The notes: generated by a model from the letters alone, not told the origin. DNA of 54,978 nt from an uncultured Clostridiaceae bacterium (GCA_946493085.1 CAMMAC010000009.1:1-54978); one strand, 5' to 3'. Positions 20,396 through 29,988 are shown, counted from the first letter of the stretch. A program made the numbers and translations.

Positions 20396-22717
20396 TTAGT
20401 GTGCGTCTTGAATTTCTTTTTGTAAAGTAACATTAATAACTGTGCCTTCTTCCACAGCAGTTCCAGCCATAGGGTCCTGTGATAAAACAGTTCCAGAACC
20501 ACTAACATGAATATTTAAATTCTTAGCTGCTAAGGCATTTTTTGCTCGAGCATAACTCATTCCTTTTAAGTCTGGTACCGTTTGTGATACTCTTGCATTA
20601 TTGGTAGCAGTATATAATTGAACTGTGGCATCTTCTAATAAAGAGGTTCCTGGCTTTGGTACTTGGTCTGTTACAATTTGAGAAGTATCTGTACCAGAGA
20701 AGTTACAAGTAAATCCTGCATCTTCTAATATTTTCTTTGCTTCTGCAACTGTTTTGTTACGTACATCTTGTAAAACGGTTGTTGTTAAAGAATCAGAGGC
20801 ATCGGATTGAGATAAATCATCAGATGCAACTCCTAAATAAGGAAGGACTTCTGATAAAATTTGAGAAACAACTGGACCTGCAATTTGACCACCTTGATTG
20901 CTTTCTCCTTGTGGGTTATATAGAGTAACTAATACAACTACTTCTGGATTTTCTACAGGAGAAATACCAATAAAAGATGCTACATAACCATCTTCAGGAT
21001 GTGCTGGATTTGGTTCAGAAGTTCCTGTTTTTCCAGCAACAGAGTATCCTGCTACTTGTCCGTAACGACCAGTACCATCTGTTACAACAGATTCTAACAT
21101 ATCAATAATTTTATCACAGGTATCTGTAGAAAGCACTTGCCTTACTTTTGTTGGTTCGATATTAGTTACAGTATTATTATCTGTATTTGTTACTTTGGTT
21201 ACAATACGAGGTTGCATTAAAATGCCATCATTAGCAATAGAAGATACAGCTGTAATTAGTTGAAGAGGTGTAATGGTAAATCTTTGACCAAAAGACATAG
21301 TGGCAAGTTCAACAGGGCCAACATCATCTAAATCCCAAAAGTTGCTATTTACCTCACCTGCTGTGGCAATTCCTGTTTTGCTAAATAATCCAAAAGCTTC
21401 ATAATACTTATATAAAGTCTCTGCTCCGATACGTTGACCCAATTGCATTAAAGCTGGATTACAAGAATTCATAAGAGCTTGTCTTAAGGTTTGAGAACCA
21501 TGGGTAGTTACGTTTTTCCAACAATTAATTTTCGTACCACTTACCATTTCATAACCATTACAAATAAAGTCACCAGAAGTATCTGTACTTACTAAATTTT
21601 CTTCTATTCCCACAGATGCAGTAATAATTTTAAAAGTAGAGCCAGGCTCATAAGTATTAGAAACTGCTTTGTTTCTCCATACTTGATAAAGCTCATTTAA
21701 TTGGTCTGTACTAGACATGGCATTCCAAGTGGTCACATCAAAAGAACTAGGAGCAGAACGTGGATTATTTAAATCATAATCCGGGTAAGTAGCCATCGCC
21801 AAGATATCACCTGTGGAAGGTCGCATAATGATAGCAGTTCCACCATTTCCACAATCATTTTCAATACAAGCTTGCTTTAAATATTTTTCCACAATTGTTT
21901 GAATATTGGCATCGATGGATAAAGTAATATCACTACCATTTTCGGCTGCTATGTAAGTCTCATTTTCATCAGGAATAAACTCACTGACTGCATCTTGGCT
22001 ACCAGTAATTTTTCCAGGAGTACCAGTTAGCACAGAATCCCAATATAATTCTAATCCTTCTAGTCCTTGGTTATCTGTATCACAAAAACCAATTAAATTA
22101 GAAGCAAGAGAGCCATAAGGATAATATCTTTTAGAATCTTCATCTATATTAATACCAGAAGATGCATTATTTTCACTCATCCATGATTTTAAAGAGTCTA
22201 TTTGCTCTTTTTCTACTTTCCTAATGATTGTTTCTACTTCTTTTTCACTGTTTACTTTCTGCAAAGTTTCTTCATAGTCTAAAGCAAAAATATCGGAAAA
22301 TACTTTTGCTACTTTTTCTTTATTGTCTGTTTTTATTAGTTTTGGATTAATCGTAACAGTATCTACTTGCGCACTTGTTGCTAGCACTTTTCCAGTAGCA
22401 TCATAAATACTACCTCTTTTAGGACTGATAACACGATTTGTAGTTTGGCTACGAGTAGCCGCAGCTTTTAATTCGCTACCTTGTACAAACTGCAAAAAGC
22501 CAATACGTACCGTTAGGCAGACTAATAATACAAGCACAAATACAGCACATTTTAAAAGTCTCTTAGGAGGGATAGGTCTATTATTCATTTCTTGCTCTTT
22601 TTTGCGAGTAGAATAATCTTTTTTTAATACTTTTTTCTCGTTTTCTTTTTTCTTCTTAGAAGATAAGGAGATAATCTTTTTAGGTTTCTTCGAAGAATTT
22701 GACTTTTGATTTTTCAT
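20396..22717 (-). CDS. PASTA-domain class B penicillin-binding protein (SpoVD/Pbp2-like)
   Basis: This 773-residue transpeptidase cross-links peptidoglycan outside the membrane. The N-terminus is basic and cytoplasmic (about 1-50), with one membrane helix (about 53-72). A PBP dimerisation domain follows, beginning RGSIYDATGKVLATSA. The transpeptidase domain has the active-site PGSTFK, MNSCNP and AGKTGTSE. Two PASTA domains lie at the C-terminus (from about 640). It is a close paralogue of the PBP at 30122-32300 and is the only long gene on the reverse strand. Its SIANDGILMQPRIV segment is uninterrupted, which makes it an internal control for the recoded paralogue. No CGG codon occurs in frame. 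Confidence 0.92.
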   Translation of the reverse strand: MKNQKSNSSKKPKKIISLSSKKKKENEKKVLKKDYSTRKKEQEMNNRPIPPKRLLKCAVFVLVLLVCLTVRIGFLQFVQGSELKAAATRSQTTNRVISPKRGSIYDATGKVLATSAQVDTVTINPKLIKTDNKEKVAKVFSDIFALDYEETLQKVNSEKEVETIIRKVEKEQIDSLKSWMSENNASSGINIDEDSKRYYPYGSLASNLIGFCDTDNQGLEGLELYWDSVLTGTPGKITGSQDAVSEFIPDENETYIAAENGSDITLSIDANIQTIVEKYLKQACIENDCGNGGTAIIMRPSTGDILAMATYPDYDLNNPRSAPSSFDVTTWNAMSSTDQLNELYQVWRNKAVSNTYEPGSTFKIITASVGIEENLVSTDTSGDFICNGYEMVSGTKINCWKNVTTHGSQTLRQALMNSCNPALMQLGQRIGAETLYKYYEAFGLFSKTGIATAGEVNSNFWDLDDVGPVELATMSFGQRFTITPLQLITAVSSIANDGILMQPRIVTKVTNTDNNTVTNIEPTKVRQVLSTDTCDKIIDMLESVVTDGTGRYGQVAGYSVAGKTGTSEPNPAHPEDGYVASFIGISPVENPEVVVLVTLYNPQGESNQGGQIAGPVVSQILSEVLPYLGVASDDLSQSDASDSLTTTVLQDVRNKTVAEAKKILEDAGFTCNFSGTDTSQIVTDQVPKPGTSLLEDATVQLYTATNNARVSQTVPDLKGMSYARAKNALAAKNLNIHVSGSGTVLSQDPMAGTAVEEGTVINVTLQKEIQDAH

Positions 22718-22842
22718 AATTATAATTCACCAATGCTATTCTAACCTAAAATGTAGCAAAAAGCAATATAATCGAAAAAAAATTCACATTTACAACACAA
22801 AGAAAATGTGATAGAATAAAATCGAAAGAAAGAGGAAAGTAA

Positions 22843-23691
22843 ATGGAAAATGTATATAGAGATACGATGCAATTGCTAAAAAAATATCATATTCATGCCA
22901 ATAAAAAATTAGGGCAAAACTTTTTAATAGAAGATACAATTGTAGAAAAAACAGTAGAAGCAGCAGATATTACAAAAGAAGATTTAGTGATAGAAATAGG
23001 TCCTGGATTAGGTACCCTAACAAAAGAATTATTGGAAAAAGCAAAAAAGGTAATCGCAATAGAACTAGACGAAAAAATGATACCTATTTTGCAAGAAAGA
23101 TTTTTTCTATATCAAAATTTAGAACTCATTCACCAAGATATCTTAACGGTGCCTTTAAAAAAATATATAGAAAGAGAAGAAAATATAAGAGAAGTAAAAG
23201 TTGTAGCAAATCTTCCCTATTATATTACTACGCCAATTATTATGAAATTATTAGAAGATAGACTGCCAGTAAAAACAATTACAGTAATGGTACAAAAAGA
23301 AGTAGCAAAGAGATTAACAGCCAAAACAGGGGATAAATTATGCGGTGCTATTACTTATGCGATAGAATATTATTGCGAAACAAAAGAAGTAGTAGAAGTG
23401 CCAAGACAAAGTTTTATGCCTGCTCCAGAAGTGGACTCAGAGGTGATTCAGTTAATCCTTCGAGATAAACAAAAAGTACAAGTAAAAGATGAAAAATTTT
23501 TATTTTCACTAATTAAAGCATCTTTTATGCAAAGAAGAAAAACGCTTTTGAATGGAATAGGAAATAGTGGCTTAATAGAAAAAAACAAACTAAAAGAAAT
23601 CATACAAAAAATGAACCTGCCAGAAACAGTAAGAGGAGAGAATTTAACATTAGAACAATTTATAGAAATAGCAAATAAGGTCACTAATTAA
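22843..23691 (+). CDS. rsmA: 16S rRNA (adenine1518/1519-N6) dimethyltransferase
   Basis: RsmA/KsgA, 282 residues, dimethylates two adenines in helix 45 of 16S rRNA during 30S maturation. It shows KKLGQNFL, the SAM-binding VIEIGPGLGTLTKELL, ELDEKM and the catalytic NLPYYITTP, then the C-terminal MQRRKTLLN helix. The ATG has AAGAGGAAAG upstream. It is divergent from the reverse-strand PBP and reads into the sortase region. Confidence 0.96.
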   Translation: MENVYRDTMQLLKKYHIHANKKLGQNFLIEDTIVEKTVEAADITKEDLVIEIGPGLGTLTKELLEKAKKVIAIELDEKMIPILQERFFLYQNLELIHQDILTVPLKKYIEREENIREVKVVANLPYYITTPIIMKLLEDRLPVKTITVMVQKEVAKRLTAKTGDKLCGAITYAIEYYCETKEVVEVPRQSFMPAPEVDSEVIQLILRDKQKVQVKDEKFLFSLIKASFMQRRKTLLNGIGNSGLIEKNKLKEIIQKMNLPETVRGENLTLEQFIEIANKVTN

Positions 23692-23722
23692 TGATTTAAC
23701 AAGAAAAATAATGATAGAAATC

Positions 23723-23752
23723 TTGAAAAAAAGAAATAGAGTATGCTATAAT
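23723..23752 (+). promoter_or_regulatory. Promoter for the sortase gene
   Basis: TTGAAA (23723-23728), 18 bases, then TATAAT (23747-23752) preceded by TGC, an extended -10 element. Confidence 0.7.
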
Positions 23753-23777
23753 AAAATTGTAAAAAAGGAGGAGAAAG

Positions 23778-24530
23778 ATGAATCAAATTTTGGTCACACA
23801 AAAATTGTATATTACACCAGAATTACGCAGAAAAAAGAAACTATATAAATTACAGTTTTTTATTTCTGTTTTAGTAGTATGTTTATTATCCTCTTATTAT
23901 ATTTATGCAGAATATGATAGAAACAAAAGTGAAGAAGTATCTCAGCAAATTTTGGCTGAAGTACAATCACAAAATATGCACGAGAATACATCATTAGAAA
24001 CAGAAGATATTACAACAAGAAAGAGTACGGACGATGTGATTATTGTAGCTATTGAGGACGATGAAGAGTTAGATAGTCAAATTATAGAACCAACGAATAC
24101 AATTACAACACAAACTTATACCGCAAACAATGGGGCAACTTATACAGTAGAAGCAATTTTAAATATACCAAGATTATCTATTAATTATCCTATTATCTCT
24201 GAAACATCAGAAGAATTATTAAAAATTTCTTTAAATAAATATTGGGGACCAGGACCGAATGAAGTAGGAAATTATTGTATAGTAGGGCATAACTACAAAA
24301 ATAAGAAAATGTTTGGAAGATTAAATGAAATTGTAAGTGGAGATACTGTAGAATTAACAGATATGGATGGAAATACTTTAAAATATACCGTATATGATAA
24401 ATATGTGGTAGATCCAACGGATGTAGCTTGTACGAGCCAACTTACTAATGGAAATAAAGAAGTTACATTAATTACTTGTACCAATTATGGACAACAAAGA
24501 TTAGTGGTAAAAGCAAGAGCGTCAAAATAA
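23778..24530 (+). CDS. Sortase, probably class D
   Basis: A 250-residue membrane-anchored transpeptidase that attaches surface proteins to cell wall or pilins. One helix near residues 22-44 is followed by a variable linker and the catalytic domain. Catalytic residues are His171 (IVGHNYKNKKMFG), Cys234 in VTLITCTN and Arg near 241 (QQRLVV). The TLxTC motif and short domain suggest class D, but the class is not certain. It lies directly upstream of a pilin-like gene, though I see no LPxTG motif in that neighbour. Confidence 0.9.
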   Translation: MNQILVTQKLYITPELRRKKKLYKLQFFISVLVVCLLSSYYIYAEYDRNKSEEVSQQILAEVQSQNMHENTSLETEDITTRKSTDDVIIVAIEDDEELDSQIIEPTNTITTQTYTANNGATYTVEAILNIPRLSINYPIISETSEELLKISLNKYWGPGPNEVGNYCIVGHNYKNKKMFGRLNEIVSGDTVELTDMDGNTLKYTVYDKYVVDPTDVACTSQLTNGNKEVTLITCTNYGQQRLVVKARASK

Positions 24531-24616
24531 AGAGAGAATGATAGGGTAAGTTATAAGAAATTGTAACCAATAAAAGTAAATCATTAGATATAATAAATAA
24601 CAAAAGAAATATAATC

Positions 24617-24653
24617 CTCCTCGTAGAGAATAAAAAACGAGGAGAATTTTTTT
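24617..24653 (+). terminator. Terminator after the sortase gene
   Basis: CTCCTCGT (24617-24624) pairs with ACGAGGAG (24637-24644), followed closely by seven T residues (24647-24653). Confidence 0.8.
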
Positions 24654-24783
24654 ATGCAAAAATATACATCCTATTTTTTATGTTAAAAAGATGTTAGCTA
24701 AAGACAAATAAATAAAAGAAAGAAAAAAGCAATTAAGGTAAAATATTTTTGTAAAAATAAAAGAAACGGAAGAAGGGAATATA

Positions 24784-25944
24784 ATGAATAATGAAAGAGA
24801 ACAAAAAGAAAGAGGAATTACATTAATTGCATTAGTAGTAACAATAATCGTTTTGATTATTTTGGCAGGTGTGAGTATTAACATGTTAGTAGGAGATAAT
24901 GGAATAATTCCACAAACACAAACAGGAAAAACACAAACAGAGCAAGCAACATTAAAAGAAAAATTAGATATGATTGCTTTAGAAAGAGAATTAAATGTAT
25001 CACTTTCCTCTACAGTAGAAGAAGATGAAACAGATGTGTTTTTAGAAATGATGGGAGATAAAGAAATTACACAAGAGGATATTGATTCTTTTAATGAAAC
25101 TTTGCAGAGATATGGAAAAGAATTAACGGCCATTAATAATGCATCTGATATACAAAAAATAGGAACAGAGGGAAATTATCCATTAGATGGACTTTATGTG
25201 CTATTACAGGATGTGTCTTTACAAGGACAAGATTGGACACCGATAGGAACAGAGGAAGAACCTTTTACAGGAGTACTTAACGGAAATAATAAAACGATAG
25301 ATGGTTTAACACTAACTAATCCAGAAATGAATGCAGGACTATTTGGAGTAAATAGTGGAAGTGTAAAGAATGTGGAATTAACAAATACTAGTGTTAGTTC
25401 TGCTCATACTTTTGTAGGAGGAATAACAGGACAAAACAATGGTTTAATAGAGAATTGCCATGTACAAAGTGGAACTATTTCTAGTACGGGGAATGATATG
25501 GTAGCAGATAGAGTTACGGGAGAGAATAGAAATGGAGGAAGCAGAGTAGGTGGAATCTGTGGACAAAATAATGATGGAGGTATTATTCAAAATTGTACAA
25601 ATGAAGTAGAAGTTGCAGCAGGATATAGACTAGTAGGAGGTATTTGTGGTTATAGTTTAGGCGGAGATATTATCAATTGTGAAAATAGAGGAGAAGTTCA
25701 TGGAACATACCAAGTTGGAGGAATAGTAGGATATATCAATACAACTTCTAGTAGCATTGATAAAGTACAAAATTGCTATTATCTAAACACAAGTACTACA
25801 AAAGCAGTAGGAAATATTTCCACAATAGATACAACATCTAGTAGAACAAGTGATGAAATAAAGAATTTAGCAGAGACATTAGGAGACGCTTTCAAAAATT
25901 CTACTGAAGGAGATGGCTATCCAAAACTTAACTGGGAAGAATAA
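24784..25944 (+). CDS. Pilin-like surface protein with GLUG-type repeats
   Basis: This 386-residue protein begins with a type IV prepilin-like segment. A short charged leader precedes GITLIALVVTIIVLIILAGV (residues 12-31), with a glycine before the hydrophobic stretch as at prepilin peptidase sites. The rest (about 140-345) has repeated units such as VGGITGQNNGLIENC, VGGICGQNNDGGIIQNC and VGGIVGYIN. These resemble GLUG repeats, which occur in adhesin-like and peptidase-associated surface proteins. Its N-terminus closely matches that of the pilin-like protein at 28604. A surface or adhesion role is inferred. No prepilin peptidase is in the window. Confidence 0.75.
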   Translation: MNNEREQKERGITLIALVVTIIVLIILAGVSINMLVGDNGIIPQTQTGKTQTEQATLKEKLDMIALERELNVSLSSTVEEDETDVFLEMMGDKEITQEDIDSFNETLQRYGKELTAINNASDIQKIGTEGNYPLDGLYVLLQDVSLQGQDWTPIGTEEEPFTGVLNGNNKTIDGLTLTNPEMNAGLFGVNSGSVKNVELTNTSVSSAHTFVGGITGQNNGLIENCHVQSGTISSTGNDMVADRVTGENRNGGSRVGGICGQNNDGGIIQNCTNEVEVAAGYRLVGGICGYSLGGDIINCENRGEVHGTYQVGGIVGYINTTSSSIDKVQNCYYLNTSTTKAVGNISTIDTTSSRTSDEIKNLAETLGDAFKNSTEGDGYPKLNWEE

Positions 25945-25968
25945 AAATAGATATGAGTCAGTGGGGAT

Positions 25969-26012
25969 GGAGATTTTGACAATATTTTGTGTCAAAAATC
26001 TCCGTCTCTTTT
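25969..26012 (+). terminator. Terminator before the dcw cluster
   Basis: GGAGATTTTGAC (25969-25980) pairs with GTCAAAAATCTCC (25991-26003) with one bulge, then GTCTCTTTT follows. It isolates the pilin-like gene from mraZ. Confidence 0.7.
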
Positions 26013-26061
26013 GAAATCTTTTACAAGAAAAACAAAAAATGAAAAAAATTCAAAAAAACAC

Positions 26062-26090
26062 TTGATTTTTCAAAATACTTGTATTACAAT
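26062..26090 (+). promoter_or_regulatory. Promoter for mraZ and the dcw cluster
   Basis: TTGATT (26062-26067), 17 bases, then TACAAT (26085-26090) in a TTGTAT context. It lies immediately upstream of the repeated mraZ operator. Confidence 0.65.
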
Positions 26091-26096
26091 TTAATC

Positions 26097-26126
26097 GAAG
26101 TGGAGAGAAGTGGTAGAAAGTGGAAT
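26097..26126 (+). promoter_or_regulatory. Probable MraZ operator: three 10-nt direct repeats
   Basis: GAAGTGGAGA, GAAGTGGTAG and AAAGTGGAAT follow each other exactly head to tail, so AAGTGG recurs every 10 bases. MraZ proteins are known to bind short GTGG/TGGG repeats with 10-base periodicity in front of their own gene. The site overlaps the expected transcription start, fitting autorepression of the dcw operon. Confidence 0.75.
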
Positions 26127-26150
26127 AAAAATCCCAGGAGGTGAAACAAA

Positions 26151-26582
26151 GTGTTAATCGGTGAATATGAGCATTCTCTTGATGCAAAAGGCAGATTAAT
26201 TATGCCAGCCAAATTAAGAGAAGATATGGGAGAAAAATTCATCGTAACCAAAGGATTAGACGGATGTCTTTTCGGATTTTCACAAACAGAATGGGTAAAT
26301 TTTGAAGAAAAACTAAAAACACTTCCACTTACCAATAAAAATGCAAGAGATTTCGTTAGATTTTTCTTGTCAGGAGCAATAGAATGCGAAATAGATAAAC
26401 AGGGGAGATTCTTAATTTCCAGTAACTTAAGAGAATATGCCAATATGGAAAAAGATGTAGTGATTATTGGTGTGGGAACTAGATTAGAAATATGGAATAA
26501 AGACAAATGGAAAGTCTATAATAGCGAAGAAAATATTTCAGCAGATGAAATTGCAGAAAATATGACAATGCTTGGTATATAA
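26151..26582 (+). CDS. mraZ: Transcriptional regulator MraZ
   Basis: MraZ, 143 residues, is the AbrB-fold repressor that heads the division and cell-wall cluster. It has duplicated halves: [20 protein letters not shown], and [20 protein letters not shown]. The start is GTG with CAGGAGGTG upstream. Its own operator repeats lie 25-54 bases before the start. Confidence 0.95.
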   Translation: MLIGEYEHSLDAKGRLIMPAKLREDMGEKFIVTKGLDGCLFGFSQTEWVNFEEKLKTLPLTNKNARDFVRFFLSGAIECEIDKQGRFLISSNLREYANMEKDVVIIGVGTRLEIWNKDKWKVYNSEENISADEIAENMTMLGI

Positions 26583-26933
26583 CTTGCAAAAGTTTATATA
26601 AATCACACAAAAGAAGAGTAAGAAAAACACAAAAGACAGAAAATAACAAAAGATAAAAAACAAATTTACAAAAGACAAAAATAAAAAATCCTTTTACTAA
26701 AGAAAAAAACAGAAAATACAAAAGATAAAAAGAAAAAAGCTTTTCTAAAGATAAAAAAGAAAAGATACAAAGGAATAAGATAAAAAGCCAATTACAAAAG
26801 AAGATATTATTACGAAAGATAAGAAAATACACAAGAAAAGATACATAAGAAAAAACTAAAAAAGTGGCATGAACAGTTGGTATTTTATAATACCAACTGA
26901 TTATGCTATATTTGCAAAAATAGAGGTGACACA
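26583..26933 (+). other. A-rich spacer with recurring ACAAAAGA motif and a hairpin
   Basis: A 351-base gap with no coding frame I can support. The plus strand is nearly all purine and reads as degenerate copies of ACAAAAGA(T/C), at least six between 26600 and 26830. At its end, CAGTTGGTATT (26874-26884) pairs with AATACCAACTG (26889-26899) to give an 11-bp hairpin with a TTAT loop, about 25 bases before the rsmH ribosome site. There is no T-run after the hairpin. The long reverse-strand frame here is an artefact of T-richness. Confidence 0.5.
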
Positions 26934-27864
26934 TTGAAATTTGAACATAAACCAGTACTCTTAAAAGAATGTATAGAAGGTTTGCAAATTCGTCCAGAAG
27001 GCATTTATGTAGATGGAACACTCGGTGGTCGGAGGTCATAGCAAAGAAATTGCTAAAAAATTGTCAACTCAAGGAAGGTTAATTGCTATAGACAGAGATA
27101 CAGAGGCACTAGAAGCGGCTAAAGAAAATTTAAAAAAGTTTTCCAATATTACCTATATCCATGGAAATCATGATGATTTAAAAAATATATTGGAAAAGTT
27201 AGCAATCGATAAAGTCAATGGTATTTTATTAGATTTAGGTGTATCTTCTTATCAATTAGATGAAAGAACAAGAGGATTTAGTTACATGGGAGAGGCAAAG
27301 TTAGATATGAGAATGGATCAAAGCCAAGACCTAACAGCCTACGATGTAGTAAATTCTTATTCAGAAGAAAAATTAATCTACATCTTGCAGGAATATGGAG
27401 AAGAAAAATTTGCAAGACAAATTGTAAGGAATATTATAAAAGAAAGAAAACAAAAGCCAATAGAAACAACTTTGCAACTCGTTTCTATTATAGAAAAATC
27501 TATTCCAAAGGCAAAGCAAAAAGAGGGACATCCAGCAAAGCGAACTTTTCAAGCCATTAGAATAGAAGTGAATAATGAAATAGAGCCATTGTTTGAAACA
27601 GTAAAACAATCTATAGAATGTTTAAAACCAAAAGGAAGGTTATGTGTTATTACATTCCATTCTTTAGAAGATAGAAGCGTAAAAAAAGCAATGGTACAGG
27701 CAGAAGGAGTGTGCACTTGTCCAAAAGATTTACCTTACTGCGTATGTGGATGTAAATCAGAAGGAAAAATGATAAATAAAAAGCCAATAGAGGCAAGCAT
27801 AGAGGAGCAGAAAGAAAATACAAGATCTAAGAGTGCAAAACTAAGAATATTTGAAAAACAATAA
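26934..27864 (+). CDS. rsmH: 16S rRNA (cytosine1402-N4)-methyltransferase, with +1 frameshift at CGG
   Basis: RsmH/MraW methylates C1402 in the decoding centre. Translation starts at TTG 26934 (AGAGGTG upstream) and reads [19 protein letters not shown] through DGTLGG. Codon 33 is CGG (27030-27032), and staying in frame gives AGG TCA TAG, a stop. Skipping the C reads GGA GGT CAT AGC and completes DGTLGGGGHS, the SAM-binding loop, with the same residue count as the Escherichia coli DGTFGRGGHS. The rest is normal ([35 protein letters not shown]). The joined product is 309 residues, the usual family size. An annotation starting at ATG 27013 would lose the N-terminus and is wrong on this reading. 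Confidence 0.9.
27030..27033 (+). other. +1 recoding site C-GGA in rsmH
   Basis: In-frame CGG after GGT. Reading GGA instead restores the GGGHS loop of RsmH. In the zero frame a TAG follows two codons later. Confidence 0.85.
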
Positions 27865-27893
27865 AAAACAAAAGAAAGGTAGGTGAGAAACAA

Positions 27894-28418
27894 ATGGCAA
27901 ATGGGGCAAGATATAATAGTTATCAGTATGAGACAAGCCCTAGAAAGATACAACCAGAGTATGAATTACCACAAGAAGAAATACAAAAGCAAAAAAAACA
28001 TACCAGTGCAAAAATAAAGAATAAGAAAAAAACAAAATTAAAAGTGCGTTTAAGACCAAAAGCAAAAGTGGTGTTATATATAGCACTTGGATTTGCCGTT
28101 CTTTTTGCCATTAGTTATCAAAACTCACTTATCACAGAAAGCTTTAATGAAAAAGAAGCGTTAAAGAAAGATTTAGCAACAATAGAAAAAGAAAATGAAC
28201 AATTAAAGGTAAATATAGAAAATAGTTTAAATCTTACCAATATAGAACAACTAGCCAAAGAAAGATTAGGAATGCAAAAATTAGATAATAGTCAAAAAGT
28301 ATATGTTAGTTTAGACAAAAAAGACTATGTACAATCTGCAACAGAAGAAGTTATCATAGAAGAAGAAAAAACATTGTGGGATAGAATTATAGAAATATTA
28401 ACACAAAGTATTCGTTAA
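27894..28418 (+). CDS. ftsL: FtsL-like cell division protein
   Basis: A 174-residue bitopic membrane protein in the usual ftsL position between rsmH and a dcw PBP. It has a long basic cytoplasmic N-terminus (about 1-58), one membrane helix (VVLYIALGFAVLFAISY, about 60-78), then a heptad-rich coiled coil (about 85-115) and the NIEQLAKERLGMQKL motif typical of FtsL/DivIC. Assignment rests on architecture and position because the family is poorly conserved. The ATG has GGTAGGTGAG upstream. Confidence 0.75.
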   Translation: MANGARYNSYQYETSPRKIQPEYELPQEEIQKQKKHTSAKIKNKKKTKLKVRLRPKAKVVLYIALGFAVLFAISYQNSLITESFNEKEALKKDLATIEKENEQLKVNIENSLNLTNIEQLAKERLGMQKLDNSQKVYVSLDKKDYVQSATEEVIIEEEKTLWDRIIEILTQSIR

Positions 28419-28603
28419 TAGGGGAAAGAGATAGAATATAAAACCATTACTGGGGATATACTCTATTTTTTTGTGCTTAAGAAAGTTTGATTGTTAAATA
28501 AATAACAACATAATGACATAAAACAGATTGCAGCCAAAAGTAAAATAAGAGAAAATGATATAGAAAATTAATTAGTAATGGACAAGAACAAAAGGAGAAA
28601 AAG

Positions 28604-29988
28604 ATGAAAAAAAATTCAGGAATAACAATGGTTTCATTAGCAGTTACAATTATCATTTTAATTATTTTAGCAGGAGTAAGTATAAATTCTTTGGTGGGAG
28701 ACAATGGAATTATTACAAAGGCAGAACAAGCAAGAGAAAATATAGAATTGTCTAAAATAGAAGAAGAACGACAATTGAATCATTTATATGGAGAATTACA
28801 AGGAGGAGATGGCGAATTTGATGATTCTATAGTAGATGCCATAGAAAAATTAGAAAATTTTAAACAAATAATAGCAACAGCCATAACTAAGGAAGGAGTG
28901 AATACTGCAAGTACAGACACAGCAGAAACCATGGCAGAGAATATAGGAAAAATAGTAGAAGAAAGAACCAAAGATGCCACAGCAACAGCAGAAGATATAG
29001 CCGAAGGGAAAATAGCCTATGTAAAAGGAGAAAAAATTATAGGAACACGGAACCTCTCAATCTACTTCTAATCAATATTATATATATGAGGGAGATGGTC
29101 TATTAACGACAAGAGCAAAAGTTCTTTCAGGAAGTGTAACTGGATATGGAGCACAAATTTTACCACAACATATTCGCTTATATATTAATTTCAATGGATA
29201 TTGGTTTACAGCGGGGAGTAGCTATTATGAGTTAGAAACAACTTTTGAAAATAAAGGATATGATAGTTTAAAAATTCCAATTAGCAATAATAATCAAATA
29301 GAAAAATGTACAGTGACATTAATGGATGCAGAAAGAAATATAATAGATACACAAGAAATCTCAGGAACCATAGGAAGTACATCCAGTGGAGAGGTAGTTT
29401 TCCAAAACGTGCCTGCTAGATTTAGACTAGCCTTTACAGTAAGTGTATATAATAGTGGACCTAACGAAAGCTCAGGTGGAAGAGTAGGAGAAAGTTACGT
29501 TAAAAATATATTCTTATACCGTTCAGAGCAACCTGAAAAAGAATATTATATCTATAAAGGAGAAAGTTTCTTGTCTATGACTGCAAATCTTATATCAGGT
29601 AGTAATGTCTCAGTAGGTGCAAGTATTGGAACATCTTCAATAGCTTTAAATTTAAACTTACCTAGCTATTGGTATACGGCAGGAGAAGCTAAATTTGCAT
29701 TTAATACTGTTTTTGAAAGTAATGGTTATTCTTCCCTTAGATTTTCTCTTGCGAATAATTCAGAAATAAGTTTTTGTACAGTAAATTTATTAGATGAAGG
29801 AGGAAATCTAATAGAAAGCAAACAGTTGTCAGGCGCAAATGCTATAGCAGATATCAATTTTCACAATGTTCCAAGTAAATTTAAATTAGAATTTGTAGTA
29901 AATGTATTTAATAGTGGACCTAATCAAAATACGGGAGGAAGAGGACGGTACCACGCAAATTAAAGAAATTGTTTTATATAATGAATAA
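28604..29988 (+). CDS. Pilin-like protein with two tandem C-terminal modules and two +1 frameshifts
   Basis: The N-terminus has the prepilin-like leader GITMVSLAVTIIILIILAGV (from residue 6), as in the protein at 24784. A helical region follows. Codon 149 is CGG (29048): skipping the C turns GTRNLSIYF-stop into GTGTSQSTSNQYY and opens the frame through two similar modules of about 140 residues. The first ends GGRVGESYVKNIFLYRSE. In the second, another in-frame CGG (29946) would give RGRYHAN-stop; skipping its C gives GGRGGTTQIKEIVLYNE-stop, matching module 1. The joined product is 460 residues. It sits inside the dcw cluster between ftsL and a PBP. A surface role is inferred; the modules are not recognised. 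Confidence 0.8.
29048..29051 (+). other. +1 recoding site C-GGA in the pilin-like gene (first)
   Basis: In-frame CGG after ACA. Skipping C joins the prepilin-like N-terminus to the long downstream frame (open from here to 29963). Confidence 0.8.
29946..29949 (+). other. +1 recoding site C-GGT in the pilin-like gene (second)
   Basis: In-frame CGG after GGA. Skipping C reads GGT and completes the second module so that it matches the first. The zero frame stops after four more codons. Confidence 0.78.

Noticed and set aside
26479..27039. 186-residue hydrophobic reverse-strand frame over the mraZ-rsmH gap
   Set aside because: It is the complement of A-rich DNA, which always gives Phe/Leu/Tyr-rich frames, and it overlaps mraZ and rsmH.
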